Counted from the stretch's first letter, positions 19,847 through 33,669 are shown. The stretch is 64,000 nucleotides of DNA from Galerina marginata (GCA_023014335.1 JAECYW010000008.1:310001-374000); one strand, 5' to 3'. Notes: generated from the sequence alone by a model not told the origin. Program-made: numbers and translations.

Positions 19847-22686
19847 TCAATTTACAGATACCAAATGCCAATGGATGATACCCGCTTTCCTGATCTTCCC
19901 GTGAAAGTCTCGCACACCTGTGGCTTTGCTCCCATCGAGGTACTGTACATCTCAACATTATGATTTAGTGGCCTTTACATCTACGGCGGTATATGGCAAG
20001 CTAACTTTGTTCTCGCTGATCTTTCTTCTGTCACAGGGAGGCATCGTATCCAGAGCCATCGTGAATAGAACCAAGAAGAATTTCCTCTCGGGAATTCATC
20101 CGCGCTGAAAAGAGTCAGTCGGCGGTCCCTTCCCTCTGACGATCTGGATCCGTGAGGTTGGTTCCATTTGTTGTTTCCTAAACGGCTCACTTCTCCTCGC
20201 AATGTTACACGCTGCGGTCTTTCTTTCCACTTCTTCCGAATTCTGTGTAAAAAGACCAGTCCTCGACGCGATCAAGAATAAACTGAAGAAGTTTTATCCG
20301 AACTGATGATCTGGACTTCGTGAGGTACTGAAGACAGTTTGCCTCTTCTCTTACCTGCAATTTGATGTATGACTGCTAAACACAGGGTGTTTCTGTTCTC
20401 TTTCCAAGATGGTGTTGACCTAGCGACATCCAACGGAGCGAAGAACGGAGCGACATCAGCATGATGAGATAGATAAGATAAGATTCCTTGATCTTGGTTG
20501 TTTGCCAGGCCGATCACGGATAAACAAGGGAGATTCACAATCCTCGTCTCGTTGGCAGTTGCGTTACGATTGACCGACTATGTATCCCTCCCCTTTATTT
20601 GATGTAATTTGCTTGTCCAGCGATAAACATCGAGTACGACGCTTGTTCCATCACACAATCCTCAGATAGACCTCAAAGACTTTGGCTCTGCTTATACTGG
20701 ATCCTGCCATCTTTCGCGATGCCTTACGGATCCGACCTGTCAACATCAACCAACTTTAGTAATCCTGGCTATCTACACAATCTTGTCCCCGCTATTGCCC
20801 TGCTTTCTCCAAAAACATTACGGTTCTGAACTTCTGGAGACCTGGACTACCCCCATGAAAGGCAGAACCGTCAAGGAATCTTGATGACGAGGACGCGTGA
20901 GCCGGTGGACCCCATAGGAGGCTGTCCCGGTTGAATAGGTGGATCTTGGACAAGCTGGCTTGCACTGGATGCATATTAGGGTGACAAAGGCGCACTTATG
21001 GTCATGCTCAGGTATGAGACTCAGTTTTGTCTTACAAGCTCCCTTATCGACATTTCTATGTGTAGATACACGCGGCCTCGTTTTTCGACAGTCGACAATG
21101 AACAAACATCTCAGTTCGATTTCTTGATCCAAGATTTGGACTCTCTCGTCGTGATTCGTTTCCTTCCCTGTCATGAAACCTAATATGTTTCCACCGACTA
21201 TGACCTCTCTTCCGATGTCTAAATTAATCGATTTTCGCCATTATCGATTCGTTAACCGCTAAATGATCACTAGGTCGAGTTTCGGCAGGCTTGCTCTTCG
21301 GTTGAATTTCGGGAACTGAGTCGAAGCATTCGTACTGAATTGTGACCTCCGCCAGTGGAGATTGATACGGACACAGTACGTGCACTGTCGTCTTCCTTTG
21401 CTTCTTCATTCCCTTCTTATCTCAGCTTGAAATCCCCTATATCATTCATTCCACCGATCCTAGCACCACCACCGCACCTTGCCTCGTCCTCCAACCCTTG
21501 TTCCGTAGATGCTCACTCTGAGGGTGGCGTGGTTTTTTCGCCGCTCCCAATCCCTCTGTGCTTGGGTTGAAATCGCGAGCTTTCTGAGCCGCTTTTTGAC
21601 GGAACCTTCATCGCGCTTGCTCTTGTTCTTTCCTTCTTGTCCAAACATTCCTTAGAAGTTGTCCAATGTATCACGGCATTGGTTATCCACTGAAGTGATG
21701 CGGTACCCCCCTTTTTTCTTATACGACGTATATTCCTCCACAGGCCAAACCTTCGGCATTCCTGTGGAATTGTTGGAGTCTGTGTGGTTTGCTGGTAGCT
21801 GGAATTGGGCGGACCTGTTTATTATATACGTGGGTCCGGCTTTCCTTCATTTTTTCTGAAAGGTCTATTCGCTCTTGTGAATAATGAACCAATATCCTTT
21901 CGTACTCCCACTCTTGTTTCAGACGTTGCGTCTGGACATAATTTCACGGCAGGGCGGGCAAATAGAAGTGGGCTGGTGTTGGACTCTCTCTTTATTCGGC
22001 TTCGGATGTTCGAAGCAGGACGTTGAACCGACTTCGGACTTGACTGTTGACGAACCTTCCGCCTCTAATACACGCGGAACGGGCAGCGGGCTCGGGCAGC
22101 GGGCTGTGATCTGACTTCAGAAGCAATTTATCTGCTCGGAAGGCGGGAAGGTGCCCAGAACGAATCTCACCGATCACAGTCCAAGTATATTTCTCATTCT
22201 ATTATGGACTGAAATTATTGTCTTCATCGTCGTGTCAAACAAGTATTGAGTAAGCGTTGTTTCCTCTCTAGATATCCATTTTCGAGGTTAAACGTAACTT
22301 TTCAGCGCGTCCAAACGATGGCCATATCTCCCTCCGCAGTTATCGGGTCGTGTCGTTCCAGTGAGTTCACATCCATTCCCAACCTCAAAATTGGAATCTA
22401 GTGTCGAGAAACGCTTCAAACATCAAACTTCTCCCTGAACATTCTGAACATTCATTACCAACCTACGTGCTCATTGCAGGTCGGCGACGGAGTCTGACTT
22501 AGGGGAAAACGCTGGAAACTGTAACTCGTTTGAAACAGACATGACAGAACTATTATAAACCTATAACGAAGTAAATTCAGTGGCTGCCGAGGTGCAATGG
22601 ATAACTCGGACTGTCCCTCGACGTAAAACGTGTTAATTTTAATCAGGCATCGGTAAACTGCATAATACCAGGGTCTTGAAAGACAA
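19847..22686. other. No supported gene
   Basis: Short ORFs in all frames, none with a signal peptide, domain or consistent splice structure. No repeats beyond scattered simple sequence. Promoter or untranslated sequence may be present at either edge but has no identifiable motif. Confidence 0.5.
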
Positions 22687-23867
22687 TTATCGGTACGTAA
22701 CAGACAAGGTCGTGCTTGAAACGTCGTCCTGCGTTTTTAGAGTCTCTGAGAGCCCTGTCGGAGGGTTGAATTGGATAGCCGATATCCCCAGTTCATCGAT
22801 ACCCTCCTCCTTCGCCCGGTGCCACGCCGTTCGTACGATGATTAGGTTGAATGCGCTGCCTACAACCGGCAGATTCTAATGAACCTTTCTGTGAGTAAAA
22901 TGTTTACTGCTCAAACAATGAACTTACACTCCATCCCAGAATTAAAATCGCCGTGCCGCTAGGTGTCCACCACACTATAAAGTGGGGGATCGTCATCATT
23001 AAGTAGATGGCACCCGATTCGATGACGACACGCATGATAAAAAGGAGTTGCCCAGTCGATCCCGAAAGCTTAGACTCATCCGTTCGTGCGGTTTTCCAGA
23101 GCTTGTAGACTATAACGCCTTCAAGTTTGTGTGCGATGTCGTCAACAAATATTATTGGTTCAGTCCGAAATATTGCTTACTTGTTGCATAAATATTCACA
23201 ACAATCGTTGATCCCCAAAATGGTGTCAAAATTGTACCAGGACCGATGTCCATATTTACTGGGGTCCATGCGGTGACAATAGAAGCGCTCTGCACTATCT
23301 GCCAATAGGCCTGGAGAACGGTGCAGACAACCCCTCCAACCCAAAAGAAGCAAGGGAATATGATTTTTGGGAATGACTTGAAGGATACCAACCAACAACG
23401 GTATATCTGAAGTGACCGGGCTTTGAGTAAGTTTATCATGAACGCGATTAACGCACTACTCACGAGGAAGCCGTCGGCTATGAGTACGACTGAATTAGCC
23501 ATCGTACACTTATGAAAGGGGTGAGTAAAGCTTGCTTTGGATGCATAGGACAAAATTTAATGCTTACCAGGACGGCAGAAGTCCAGGGGAGTGGGACATT
23601 TGTAGGGTCTACGATACCCAACTCCAAATGCCTAATTGTTTCAAAGCTTGTCGCGACTGCAAAAGATGTGTGTATTGAGGACAGTACGAATATGGACAAC
23701 GTCCCAGATAAGAGAGTTTTGTCGATCCTTTTGCGAATTTTCCAGCCTTCATCTGTGTAAACAAGCCATCGTATACAATAAACCAAGGTACAGAGGTACG
23801 TTCCAGTTGCCAGAGCGGCGAAGAATACGGCCAAAAACCTGTCGGTAGCGTTGATAATAAGCACCAT
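22687..23867 (-). CDS. Seven-TM membrane protein of a basidiomycete-expanded family
   Basis: Five exons join in phase: 23867-23568, 23508-23464, 23406-23181, 23118-22928, 22875-22687, giving 316 residues. It begins MVLIINATDRFLAVFF and shows seven hydrophobic helices. The block TLVYCIRWLVYTDEGWKIRKR between helices 1 and 2, IYRCWLV after helix 3-4, and VIVYKLWKTAR before helix 6 recur in a large family of unnamed Agaricomycete seven-TM proteins. The tail (GISAIQFNPPTG ... TTLSVTYR) is polar and likely cytoplasmic. It resembles a receptor in topology, but no ligand or pathway can be read from the sequence, and it is not of the STE3 pheromone receptor type. All introns have GT..AG ends and lengths of 52-62 nt. 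I see no defect. Confidence 0.8.
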
Positions 23868-26059
23868 CCCGTCGTGGTGATGTTAAGATGAATGAATCAG
23901 TGGGTGGGTACCAACCTACCTGTGTAGTCAGATCTTTAAATGCTAGCCAGGAAGCGCCTTTTTTTAGCATAAATTGTAGTTAGATGCTACTAACACCCTG
24001 AAGGTCGTGTGGACTATCTACACGAATTTTCCCTATTATAGAACATGTGCGATTCCTTCATTTTGGGGATATTTTTGTGAGGAAAACCTTTCCCAAAAAG
24101 GTTGAAACTGATAAATGCGATCTCAATTTGGTTACGGCAAGGTCAGGCTCGCTACACGGGATTAAAAAAACGATGGTGATCAACGCTATAATTCCATCAT
24201 TGATATTTAACGTCAAAACACTTGGGAATGCAGCAAATTGCTCAATATCAAAAATGCAAATGCAGAGGAAATAATGAACAACGTATACCATATTTAAGTA
24301 GACGACTTTTTTGAAAAGTGGAAAGCTCCAACTAAGTATTGCAGTGTGCAATGAAAATATTAGATAAGGAGGTGGGCGTATTTTTCGAGCAAGGATACCA
24401 TCGAGAGGACGGATCATTTCCACCTCATCTGACACCGCTGTTTCGCAAACTTACACTTGAACCGTGGTAAGTTTTTTCTAATCTTTAACACCAATCAGTG
24501 ACCGAATTTTAAAACTCAGGCAGTCCCCGAGGAAAGCCTGGAGCCGGGAGTTCATTTACGCCACTAGCTTCTACGTCGCATTCTTTTCTGGAGATTTTGT
24601 CACAGGTGCGTCTTGTATTTCCCACTCATTCCAACGAAATTTGGCCAGGAAAATGGCTTGTGATCCCCTTCTCTCGATAATTCGTAATTCGCGTTAGAAT
24701 ACGCACGGCATGATTAAAAATTATTCGTTCCATTTCCCTCAGCCTGACCAGCATATTATACCTCCTGAATAGGAACTCCGAATCTGGTGATTTCAATTAA
24801 TCCAGATCCCAGGGATGTCAAAAGTTGAACGACTCGAATGTCACCTGATGTCAGGATGCTAGGACAATTGAAAGAATCAAGCTTCTTGGACTCAGCGCCG
24901 AAAGCTCACGTCGTTGATCCCAACCAGAGCACATTATATTCGTCCCAGGCTGTCGAATCGCAATATATTCGTCAAGGTTCTTTGTCGATCATAATTTCAT
25001 AGAGGAAGCGTTCCTAGGCCTCCCTCGTCCTTCACAAGCTTCACCGCACGGATTGGCAATTGCCTTGATCCCCAGCCAAATAGCGCAAATTGACAGATTT
25101 CGACCCTTCGTTGCGAAGACGCCGCCTATTCCGTCGCCAGCAAACTGTAGCTGCGAGCTGGCCTTTGCCTTCATCATACCGGCGAGTACCAAATAAAAAA
25201 ACCCACCTCATAGGCAGTACTTTGTCACGCCGACACCGAGCAGTCAATCCCTCGAAAATGAATTGCTGTAAGTAAATACCTTAAGCTTGTAACTCGTTTT
25301 ATCTTGCCAAGGTGGTTCTCTAGTTGTGCATGTGAGCTCCCGGCCGAGCTGCCCGAGCCTGGATTAGATTAGATATCTTTATAATTAGTTTTGATCAGTA
25401 GCACAGCCTTTCCGAGCGACACGAGATCCTGTGACGAACCTGCTTGCCTCATGCCACCCTTCGACGGGCCCTTGTGCAACGCGATAATGCACTGCTCGAC
25501 GCGCTTCCGGATCTTATTCTAAGCTTTGCCAGCCATGAACGGCTAGGGTGAGCTTGATAGGCCTACTTCAACACTATGTACTCCGAGTCCATTTTTAAGG
25601 GAGCTGGGGAGATGCCCAACAAATAACAGTGGGTCATCACAATATGCTTTTGTAAGATATTGTTGAACCCCGATCATGATCGTCGACTCTTCCAAATTAG
25701 GCACTGGCTACCTAATTCGAATCTCGGATGTTATTCTCGGTACCTGAGACATAAATAGAATGTACATTCCACAATTGTTGCCACTATGACCGAGGACTGA
25801 TTATACAACGCCATTGGATTGGAGTACGATCCGCCAGGTGTGTATTTTTCAGACTTACAGGCGGCAGCTTTGTGTCAACGTAGACATCATTCGGTCGTCA
25901 TATCGCTACGAAGTGTATGACCATCCCAAAATTCCTGGAGAAACGTCTCATCGAAATTGCAGTATTAACCTATAAAATCACCCGTAAAATGTTCATCTTC
26001 GTCCCTCAGAACAAGCCCTACAATCCTGTTCTACTCCCCACAAAACCTATATCTCCTCA
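23868..26059. other. No supported gene; one AT-rich hydrophobic ORF of doubtful status
   Basis: On the minus strand at 24058-24435 an ORF of 125 codons (MSDEVEMIRPLDG...) is rich in Phe/Ile/Leu in an AT-rich stretch. It has no recognised domain and no obvious splice extension, so it is not called. The rest has only short ORFs. Confidence 0.4.
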
Positions 26060-26847
26060 ATGGAGCAGAACTACAACGGAGAATACAACCGCAGCTCTGC
26101 GAATGTGCATCGGCACAGAGTCGCTCGGACTGCGCTCTACTCGTTACTGGTGAGTCCAACCGTCAATCGATCTCGTCGTTATACTGACCGCCATTCCGTA
26201 CCTCTGTACCACTCTCTAGCTCGCCTCATCAGCCGTCCTCCTCGGATTGACCGCCCGACGCATTCATTATACAAGAACCCTCGTGGGTGGATTCGGTGGG
26301 TCCTTTTTGCTACCCGTATGACATCGACACTAATCTGGTCTTTGGGATAGAGCGCATTATTGTCGAGTTGCTCGTCACATCTATTGTAGCCATTATCGTT
26401 TCGGCGCTGCTGTACGTGGCTCGTCTCCTTGTTAGCTTCGAGAGGATAAGCAACTTACCTATAAAATTCAGCATTCGCGCCTTGTTATCAAAGGTCATCG
26501 GGTTCATGGGGAAAACCGCCGAACTTGCAACTCTGCTCGTTATTTGGATAATGTCCGGAGTCGGAGCTGGTGTCGTTACCGTGAGTAGAATCTACTGCTT
26601 TAACAAGACGTTTCCGAACTGACTTCATTTTTCAACGAAGCATGACTGGATGCATCTCAAATCGTGTACAGGAATATTGCAGGAGTGCCGCATCCAGCAG
26701 GCAATCAAGGTACTTTCTTGGATTGTCTTTGGCCTTACCACCATTCTCGTTGTGTTACGTCTCGTAAATTGGCGGAGAGATAACTCAGTTTCCAACTACA
26801 ACGGACGAGGGAAGCATGCTACTAACGCAGGCCCCCCAATGGCGTAA
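26060..26847 (+). CDS. Small four-TM membrane protein (200 aa)
   Basis: Four exons join in phase: 26060-26149, 26220-26295, 26351-26580, 26641-26847. The start MEQNYNGEYNRSS leads to hydrophobic helices around LASSAVLLGLTAR, VELLVTSIVAIIVSALLYVA, TAELATLLVIWIMSGVGAGVV and VLSWIVFGLTTILVVLRLV, ending in a short basic, polar tail. The spacing, a Cys-containing loop (CTGILQEC) between the last two helices, and the overall size match the MARVEL-like four-TM proteins common in Agaricomycetes; this is pattern recognition rather than a search result. Introns are 55-70 nt with GT..AG ends. Function unknown. Confidence 0.75.
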
Positions 26848-28664
26848 TTTTTCTTAATTCCCAACTTATCGTGAGGCCATTATATACGAATATCTCTCCA
26901 AGATGCTTCGCGGACTCTTTCATTTGAAAACATTGGCACATGTATTGTAATATGCTCGTCAATTAATTCCGGTTACGGTAGAAAATCTTTTGATTGTTCT
27001 CAATTATAGACTTGGTATAAATTTACGGCGTTCAGGTCAACGGTCGCATACTCTAAGAACAACAGACCATCGAAGGCTTCGAAACTGGATTAACAATTGA
27101 GACGTTTGCAGCAGCAGGCCATTGAATCCCATATGTTGGATCGTTCAAGTATGTTTTCTGGGACCATGGGGTCGGTAATACACTTCCTACATTGGAGTTC
27201 GCAGCGCGGCCGCCTGTGTATGGACTCCTTCCTTGCTTATCACCCATCCCATTGACACGCAAACCAGGATGGAAGGGGCGGGGACAAAGGTAGTGATAAC
27301 GCCGATGATAGTTACGACGACGAAGGAGATATCCTCCAGCAGCGCCCATGATGATGGTCCGTCTGAATCCGCGATTGGTCGAGCATTGAGCAATATTGGC
27401 CGAGGACCTATTACTGCAGTCAAGGGGGATGGGAAGTAAGTTCTTCAACAGCAGAAACGGTGCGGCTGTAGTGTAGAATTTGGCCTTGGTCCGGTAGTGG
27501 AGGCGATGGCGTCAGCAAAGGCAGAAATGGCAGAAAAGCGAGTGTTAGGTGGGTGTCGTCTAAAGACGTCTCAGAGACTGCCATGTCTGTTTGATCTGGA
27601 TAGCAGAGAAAGCTGGACAGCTCGGCGCAGCCGTCTAAAGCTCCAGCACACCAACACAGTTGAATGACAATAAAGAAGCGACCCATACCCCAAACTACAA
27701 ACGTAGATGGGACGAAGACGAAGAACAACAACGTCTTCGGCGAAGGCGGACCGCCGTTACCTCGGGGTCGGGCGACAGGAAAGAAGAGAGGTCGAGTACC
27801 CCGATCCGCATCGAACTAGGCTAATTCGACCGAAAGGAAGGAAGGAGCGGGAGGCGATTCCTTGCGCTGGGCACTGGATCTGAAATGCGAGCACGACTTG
27901 AGTGATCGAAACCCAGAGCATCATTGTCGTCGTCATCGTCATCGCTATCATCGTCCCTTGACTCTCTCGTTTCCTCCTGCCCCCAGCGCCGTAACTCAGC
28001 ATGTAACGCGGCTACATACATCCGGCTACAATCTGGCTCCTCACTCCGAGAACTTGGATTGGAAACACCGTTTGTGGCGACCCCACCATCCAGATATATT
28101 AGGAAAGAAATATTTCGGTCTTCCTTACTTCGGCGAGTTTGATCCGACAGTCTGTTTTGCGTCTTTGTTCTTGAATTCTGATAATAAATGATTCTGCAGG
28201 AGGGCTGAATTTGATGACTTAGGATATACATCCTGTTCACGACTGAGCCGTGCTTCTCAGTCTTCAGCGGATCATACCCTCCTTTTCATCTCATCCTCTT
28301 TTTCTCATTCAAGTCCTCTGTACCTTTTCATGTTCAGTACCTGAAATGTGCCGATCTCTTTGGCGTATTTCTGACACTTGCGTCGATATTGCTCTCGAGA
28401 AATTCCGCCACAAGCATCTGCGTTTTGTGAATCGATTGATATTATGTTCGATACGCTAACGTTTTTGTAAGGGTAAGATTCGTTTCCAAATTCTTGAGCA
28501 AGCTCCCCTAATTCTCTTAAGTACACGTTTTTCAAAATATGGTTTTCTCAAAGGATGGTATTTGTGATTTTACACTGATGGAGAAATTGACGAACTCCAA
28601 TTCCCTCTCACCCATCCCACCGAATCTCGTTCCCAACTCCATGATTATTTCTTCGTGCTCACGT
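26848..28664. other. Unresolved stretch with fragmentary ORFs
   Basis: On the minus strand, 27053-27731 holds several overlapping ORFs (one with a hydrophobic segment, DISFVVVTIIGVITTF) that I could not join with convincing splice sites. From about 27790 to 28000 a minus-strand segment encoding an acidic run followed by DHSSRARISDP resembles copies at 30500-30590 and 32255-32340, so this is the outer edge of the duplicated region to the right. No complete gene is supported. Confidence 0.35.
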
Positions 28665-29075
28665 CTACTTAGCACACATAGCAAGACATAATTCTTAGTG
28701 GGAATTCAATCAGCAACACCGCAGAAGCAATTAAAAGACGAGGTACTGACCGTTGCACTTGGCAGAGTCGCGCAACTTATATGAGAGGCAGCCCGCCACG
28801 CATTTCCGAACGTTAAGAAGGCACTCCTTAACATTCGGGGGAGTAGCACAATTACATATTCCTTCGTTGGAAGGCAATCAGGACCAGTCCCGAGCTAAGA
28901 CTAAGACGAGGGACTTACCATGGCATTCAGTAGAGCTGCGATTGCCACCCGACAGGCAGCCCGACAAGCAATTTTGATAGCTGGGGCACGGATTACCCGA
29001 CTGAGCCGCCGACATACCAGTGGGTAGGAAGGCACAGAAAGCGACGACAGCTGTGAGGAAAGTAGTGAATTGCAT
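28665..29075 (-). CDS. Secreted defensin-like protein with two six-cysteine modules (98 aa)
   Basis: Three exons join in phase: 29075-28919, 28861-28751, 28693-28665. Introns are 57 nt each (GTAAGT..GAAG and GTCAGT..TAAG). Residues 1-25 form a signal peptide (MQFTTFLTAVVAFCAFLPTG). The mature part has 12 cysteines in two similar modules. Module 1: C-x5-C-x3-C-x10-C-x3-C-x-C (CLSGC, CHGICNC). Module 2: C-x6-C-x3-C-x10-C-x3-C-x3-C (CVAGC, CNELCLAMC). Module 1 has the CxxxC and CxC arrangement of cysteine-stabilised alpha-beta defensins, including a Gly-Asn-Arg in the x10 segment; module 2 departs from it in the final CxC. The product is likely a secreted, disulfide-rich antimicrobial or effector-like protein. 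Alternative: another small secreted cysteine protein family with coincidental spacing. Only one copy was seen in the window. Confidence 0.7.
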
Positions 29076-31069
29076 CGGTAATAGTATGAGAGTGCGGTAG
29101 AGCGGATGACCGTCCCCGTAGTTTTGCTTTTACAACCGTTCACGTCGTCTCTCTTTATATGTTTGACGATGCCCGCCTGTCCATAATGACATCGATGACA
29201 ACCGGCGTGGAAATTAATGCTGGATCATTCTTCAGAAGTCATGGGAGACGGTGACGAGCCTGCATGTGGCATTTAGTTTACAGATTGAATTGAACTACGT
29301 CAAGGAGCGTCAGGTATGGTGGTGGCCGCGAGTCCTAGTCCAAATGCGAATGCGAATGAGACGAAGGCGGAGTGATAGGGTTGGTTTGGTCGTATGATAT
29401 CCTGCCTGTCAAACAGAGGACCAAGAGTCGTCGAATCTTCAAAAGAAGCCGCCACCAACACGACTTTATCGACGTCGAGCAGGGGCACGTTCGTATTCGT
29501 ATTCGTATGCGTGTTCGTGTTCGTATCCTGTTCTTTCTTCGCGTCAGTTAAACGTTGAGATTTTGAGGTGTGTATGACGATAAGTCACAGAGGTTCCTTG
29601 GCCACCACCATCGCCTCCATGACCATGCTCAGAAAGAAAGAGATGAGCAAACAGTTTGCCACGAAAAGAGGGAGAGGAGAAGTATGAGGGCTTGTTGAGC
29701 AGACGGATGGGCAGTGCGGTTAGGGGTTTGGGTTTCAAACTGCAACATAACCGTCATGTTTGTCGCTGATACAAAATGTTAAATCAGGGAGGACTGTCGA
29801 TAAGTAAGCAGATCAGCAAGGGGCGATGGAAAGAAACGAAGAGGAGATGAACTGACGGACTCAACGAGAGGAAGTTTGGCTCCTTTATATTTTAGTCACT
29901 CCTTCAACAGCGACCGTCGTTCCGTCGAGCTGGCAAAGAATCAGTCATTAACGCAATTTCATCAACACGCTTCTCCTCGACCTGTACAATGTTCGCGTCC
30001 TCTTCATGCTTCGCGGGAGTTGAAGCTCGAGATTTGGGGTTGCAAGATCAAGATAGTTCGCCGACTGCAGTCACGGACGACATGGTCAAAGGCCAGTCCA
30101 ATAGCATTTGTACCCGGACTTCTAAATATGTTCGTCGACGTCGGGTGGAGGCAGAGTAGCAGTGGCGGCTCCTGTACCTGAGGAACGACGGACTGGTGGT
30201 TCTAGGCTATCTTTCTGGTGTCGGCTGCCTCGATACTCGTATGCCTCCGTGCCCAGAAGAATCTCCTCCTCCTCCTCCTCCAACTTCGGCGTCATCTTCG
30301 TCCCTAGCTCATAGTCCACCTTCGCCTCGTCATCGCATCAAAGCATCCCCCTACCCATCCGCGATCGTCCCGCCCATCACACCGCAAACCCCTAAACCGA
30401 AACCGAATCAGAATCCATCCGCAGCGATCCACCTTTCAGCGGCTCCAGGTTTGGGTGGAGCAGTGTCAGGAGCGCATTCGTCGCCAGAAAATGCGGAGCC
30501 TGTGCAGGTCTGGAATGCGAGCACGACTGGAGTGATCGGAATCCAGAGCGCCATCGCCAACGTCATCGTCATCGTTTATCATCATCCCTTGACTTTCTCC
30601 TCTCCTAGTGCCGTTTCTTAGGGTTAAGGTAGTTTGTAGGAGCAGCCAGCTGTAACGCGCAGGCTGCGTCCGGCAACAATGCTTCTGATGTCTGTGATTG
30701 GGGGTTGTGCCAGCCTGAACAATGTCGCCCGAGGAGCGAGAGTCTTCGAACTCTCAAAAGAATTCGCCACTAACACGACTTCATTTGTCGGCCTCTCTTC
30801 GACCAGCAGCGTATTCGCGTCCTGTTCGTTCTTCGCGGCAGTGTCGAAGGTCGGTATTTGCAGTTGGGCCACAACCACGACCACGACCATCAGCGCCAGC
30901 GAGGTCCGCCTCCTAATTCGTCTTTCAAGAAGAGTAACAGGGGCTGGCAGGACGAGGATTAGATGAGCGTAGTGAGTCAACCTCCTGCCCTCATCGCTGT
31001 CTGTTAGGATTAAAGCAGCCCTGTAGCAGCTGACGTTTGAAGTTTGGCTGTGGTACCAGCATTAATACC

Positions 31070-31960
31070 AGACGAATGCTCCAAGAAGAGTCGAATGTGT
31101 GTGATGATGGGCTGCGAACACGGAAGCAGATGAGCAAGGAATAGATGACGGAAACGAGAGAAGGGACGAACTGACCGAATCAAAAGAATGTACTCTACAT
31201 CCGGACTGTAAAAAGAATGGGCCGCCAACACAACTTCGTGAATCCACTTGTCTTCGACCAGCAACGCATTCGTGTCTGGCTCGTTCCTCGCTGATAATTG
31301 AACCTTGGGATTTCGGGTGCAATACGACGACAAAAAGTGTTTGAAAGGTTCTTAGCCACGACCACGACCATGAGCACCCCGGAACCCTCCTTTTGAGAAG
31401 AAAAAAGGGTCGATGAGGGATTTGATTGATGCCCGCCCGCCCGCTCCATGCCTTGCGCGAATACAGGCACGAAGTAACTTGACGGGCAGTATGAGATACG
31501 GGATGGGCGTTGGTGGAGAGCTGAAGATGCCACGAATTTGCAGAGGTCGACGTGTCAGGAGACTGTTCAGCCAGAAAGCTGAGTGGAAGTGTTGGCGCAG
31601 AAGAGGTAGAAAAGAAGAACGAGGACGATGACGAGGAATTGACGAGAGTGCTGAGTCGGCGGGTATGCAGCAGCGTTGGGATCGCCACGTGTATATCGCA
31701 CTGGAGTCTGGTGGTATGGGCGAGGTGGTAGTGGCTATTCTGCATAGGGAGCGGGTATTTGTCATTTCTCTTCGATATTGGAATTCGCAATTTTCGCTGC
31801 ACTATCGGCTTAGGATCCGAAGCCTGCATCAACCCTTGCAGTTGAGGTGCGCCTAAGGCAGGCCAGTCGATCAACCCAAAAACTGCATTAAAAGACGGAG
31901 TTGGGAAAGCTTGGGAAGAAGGCAACAACTTCCAGGACCCGTACCGTGTTCGCGTTTGCA
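31070..31960 (-). repeat. Large duplicated segment, copy A
   Basis: About 850 bp closely similar, in the same orientation, to 33670-34510. Shared landmarks include CGACCACGACCATGAGCACC, TGAGAAGAAAAAAGGG and GGCTTAGGATCCGAAGCCTG. On the minus strand it holds a 299-codon open frame that is not preserved in copy B. Confidence 0.75.
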
Positions 31961-33669
31961 TTCGTATTCGTGTCCTTCTTGTGCTTCACAGCAGGTGGAG
32001 GTCAAGATGTTCAGTGTTGAGATCACGATGACCCGCAGACTGCAGTCACAGACAAGATGAGCAAGGTCGCTGGTTCAATTTGGGTCGTATAGGCGGCAAC
32101 GTCGATGGTGGAGGCGGAGGCGGAAGAGGCCAGTACTACTCCTGGAGACAACGAGGAGAGGGATGGGGTCGAGTACGTCGATTCATATCAAAACTTGCCC
32201 ATTCGACCGAAAGGAAGGAAGGAGCGGGTGATTCCTTGCCTGCGCCGAGCATGAATCTGGAATGCGACCACAACAGGAGCGGCGATCGGAATCCACGGCA
32301 CAATCGCCAATGTCATCGTCATCGTCATCATCATCGCTCGAAACTCTCCTCCGAGTCAGAGTCCTCTCCGCCCCGGAGTCCTTTCCGCCCCAGCGCTGTC
32401 TTCTAGGGTTGGGTAGCCGAGTGGTTGGTTTGTATGATATCCTCCCCGTCGAGTCGAAGAGGTTGAACTACCAAAAGAATCACGACTTCGTCGGCCCATT
32501 TCGCGTTGACCAGTAGCAGGACCGAGTGCGTGTCCATGTTTGCGTCCTGCTCGTTCTTCGCTGGCAGTTGAACTCGAGACCTTTGAGTGGGATATGACCG
32601 TCATGACGATGATTTGCAGAAAGCTTCTTGGCCACGTCAGCGCCAGTGCTGTCCGCCTCCCTAACTGGTCCGTCAAGGGAGACAACGGCGATTGACAGTC
32701 CTGCCGTATACGGGTCACGAATCGAGCCACGGCGTATATTGACGGGCAGAAAATCTGAAGACGAGACACGCCATTGCGCCGAGCTGAAGATGCCCGATTT
32801 TGCAGGTGCCAACGCGTCGGAGGTCGTTCATTCGGTCACAGGGCCGGACAGGTTGGAAGGCCAGGACGAGGACTAGATGAGTGTCATGATTCGACATCTT
32901 CCTCCTCCCAGCACCGTCTCTAAGGGTTGGGATGGCCCTGTAGCAGCTGCTAGCTGTAACGTCTGCCCAGGCTGGATGCTTTTGAGGTATGTCACAAGAA
33001 TTGGGCCAGCAACAACGCTTCTGAGGTTGGTCCTTGGCGTAGTGGTGGTAGTGAGTCCTACTCCAACTCCAACTGCGAGCGAAAGGAAGGTGCTTGGTTG
33101 TGCGATATCCTGCCCCTTTCACTGAGGACCAAGAGTCGTCGAGTCGTCAAAAGAAGTCAACACCAACATCGAACAACTTCTGTTTGACCAACAGGGTGTT
33201 CGTGTTCCTGTTAGTCGTGTCCTATTCCATTTCCACGTCAGCTGAACGTTGGCACTTTTGGGTGCGATGTGACGATAAGAAAGGAAATTCTCCGTCAGGA
33301 AGAGCTGATTGCGTGGATTGACGTGGAAAGAGGCAGAAGGACGAGGGTTTGATTAGCCTGCTGGGTCGACTGATAGGCAGCAGTGCAGGAAGCGCCACGT
33401 GTAGGCTGGTTTGGCCGAGGTGTGGTGGAGGCTGCTCCTCATAAAGCTCCGGAGCAGGCAAGCAGTTCGTGTAAACGAGCCGCCCAGGCCATCGTCGTCA
33501 TCCTCACATCCATCATCTCCTTCGTTCGTCCCGTGCCTTCCTTCCCCAACCGACGTTTGAAGTTTGGCTGTCCTGCCAGCATCGGCACCAGTCCTCACAG
33601 TAGGAGTCGAAGGCAGGCTAAGCGATCACTCGAAGTCGGCATCGCAGTTGAGCAAAAGATATTCAGAGC

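Noticed and set aside
24058..24435. Hydrophobic minus-strand ORF of 125 codons
   Set aside because: AT-rich stretch where Phe/Ile/Leu runs arise easily; no joined exons or family resemblance.
31062..31961. Minus-strand ORF of 299 codons
   Set aside because: The paralogous copy at 33670-34510 shifts frame by a single base, so the long frame is not conserved; kept only as part of the repeat array.
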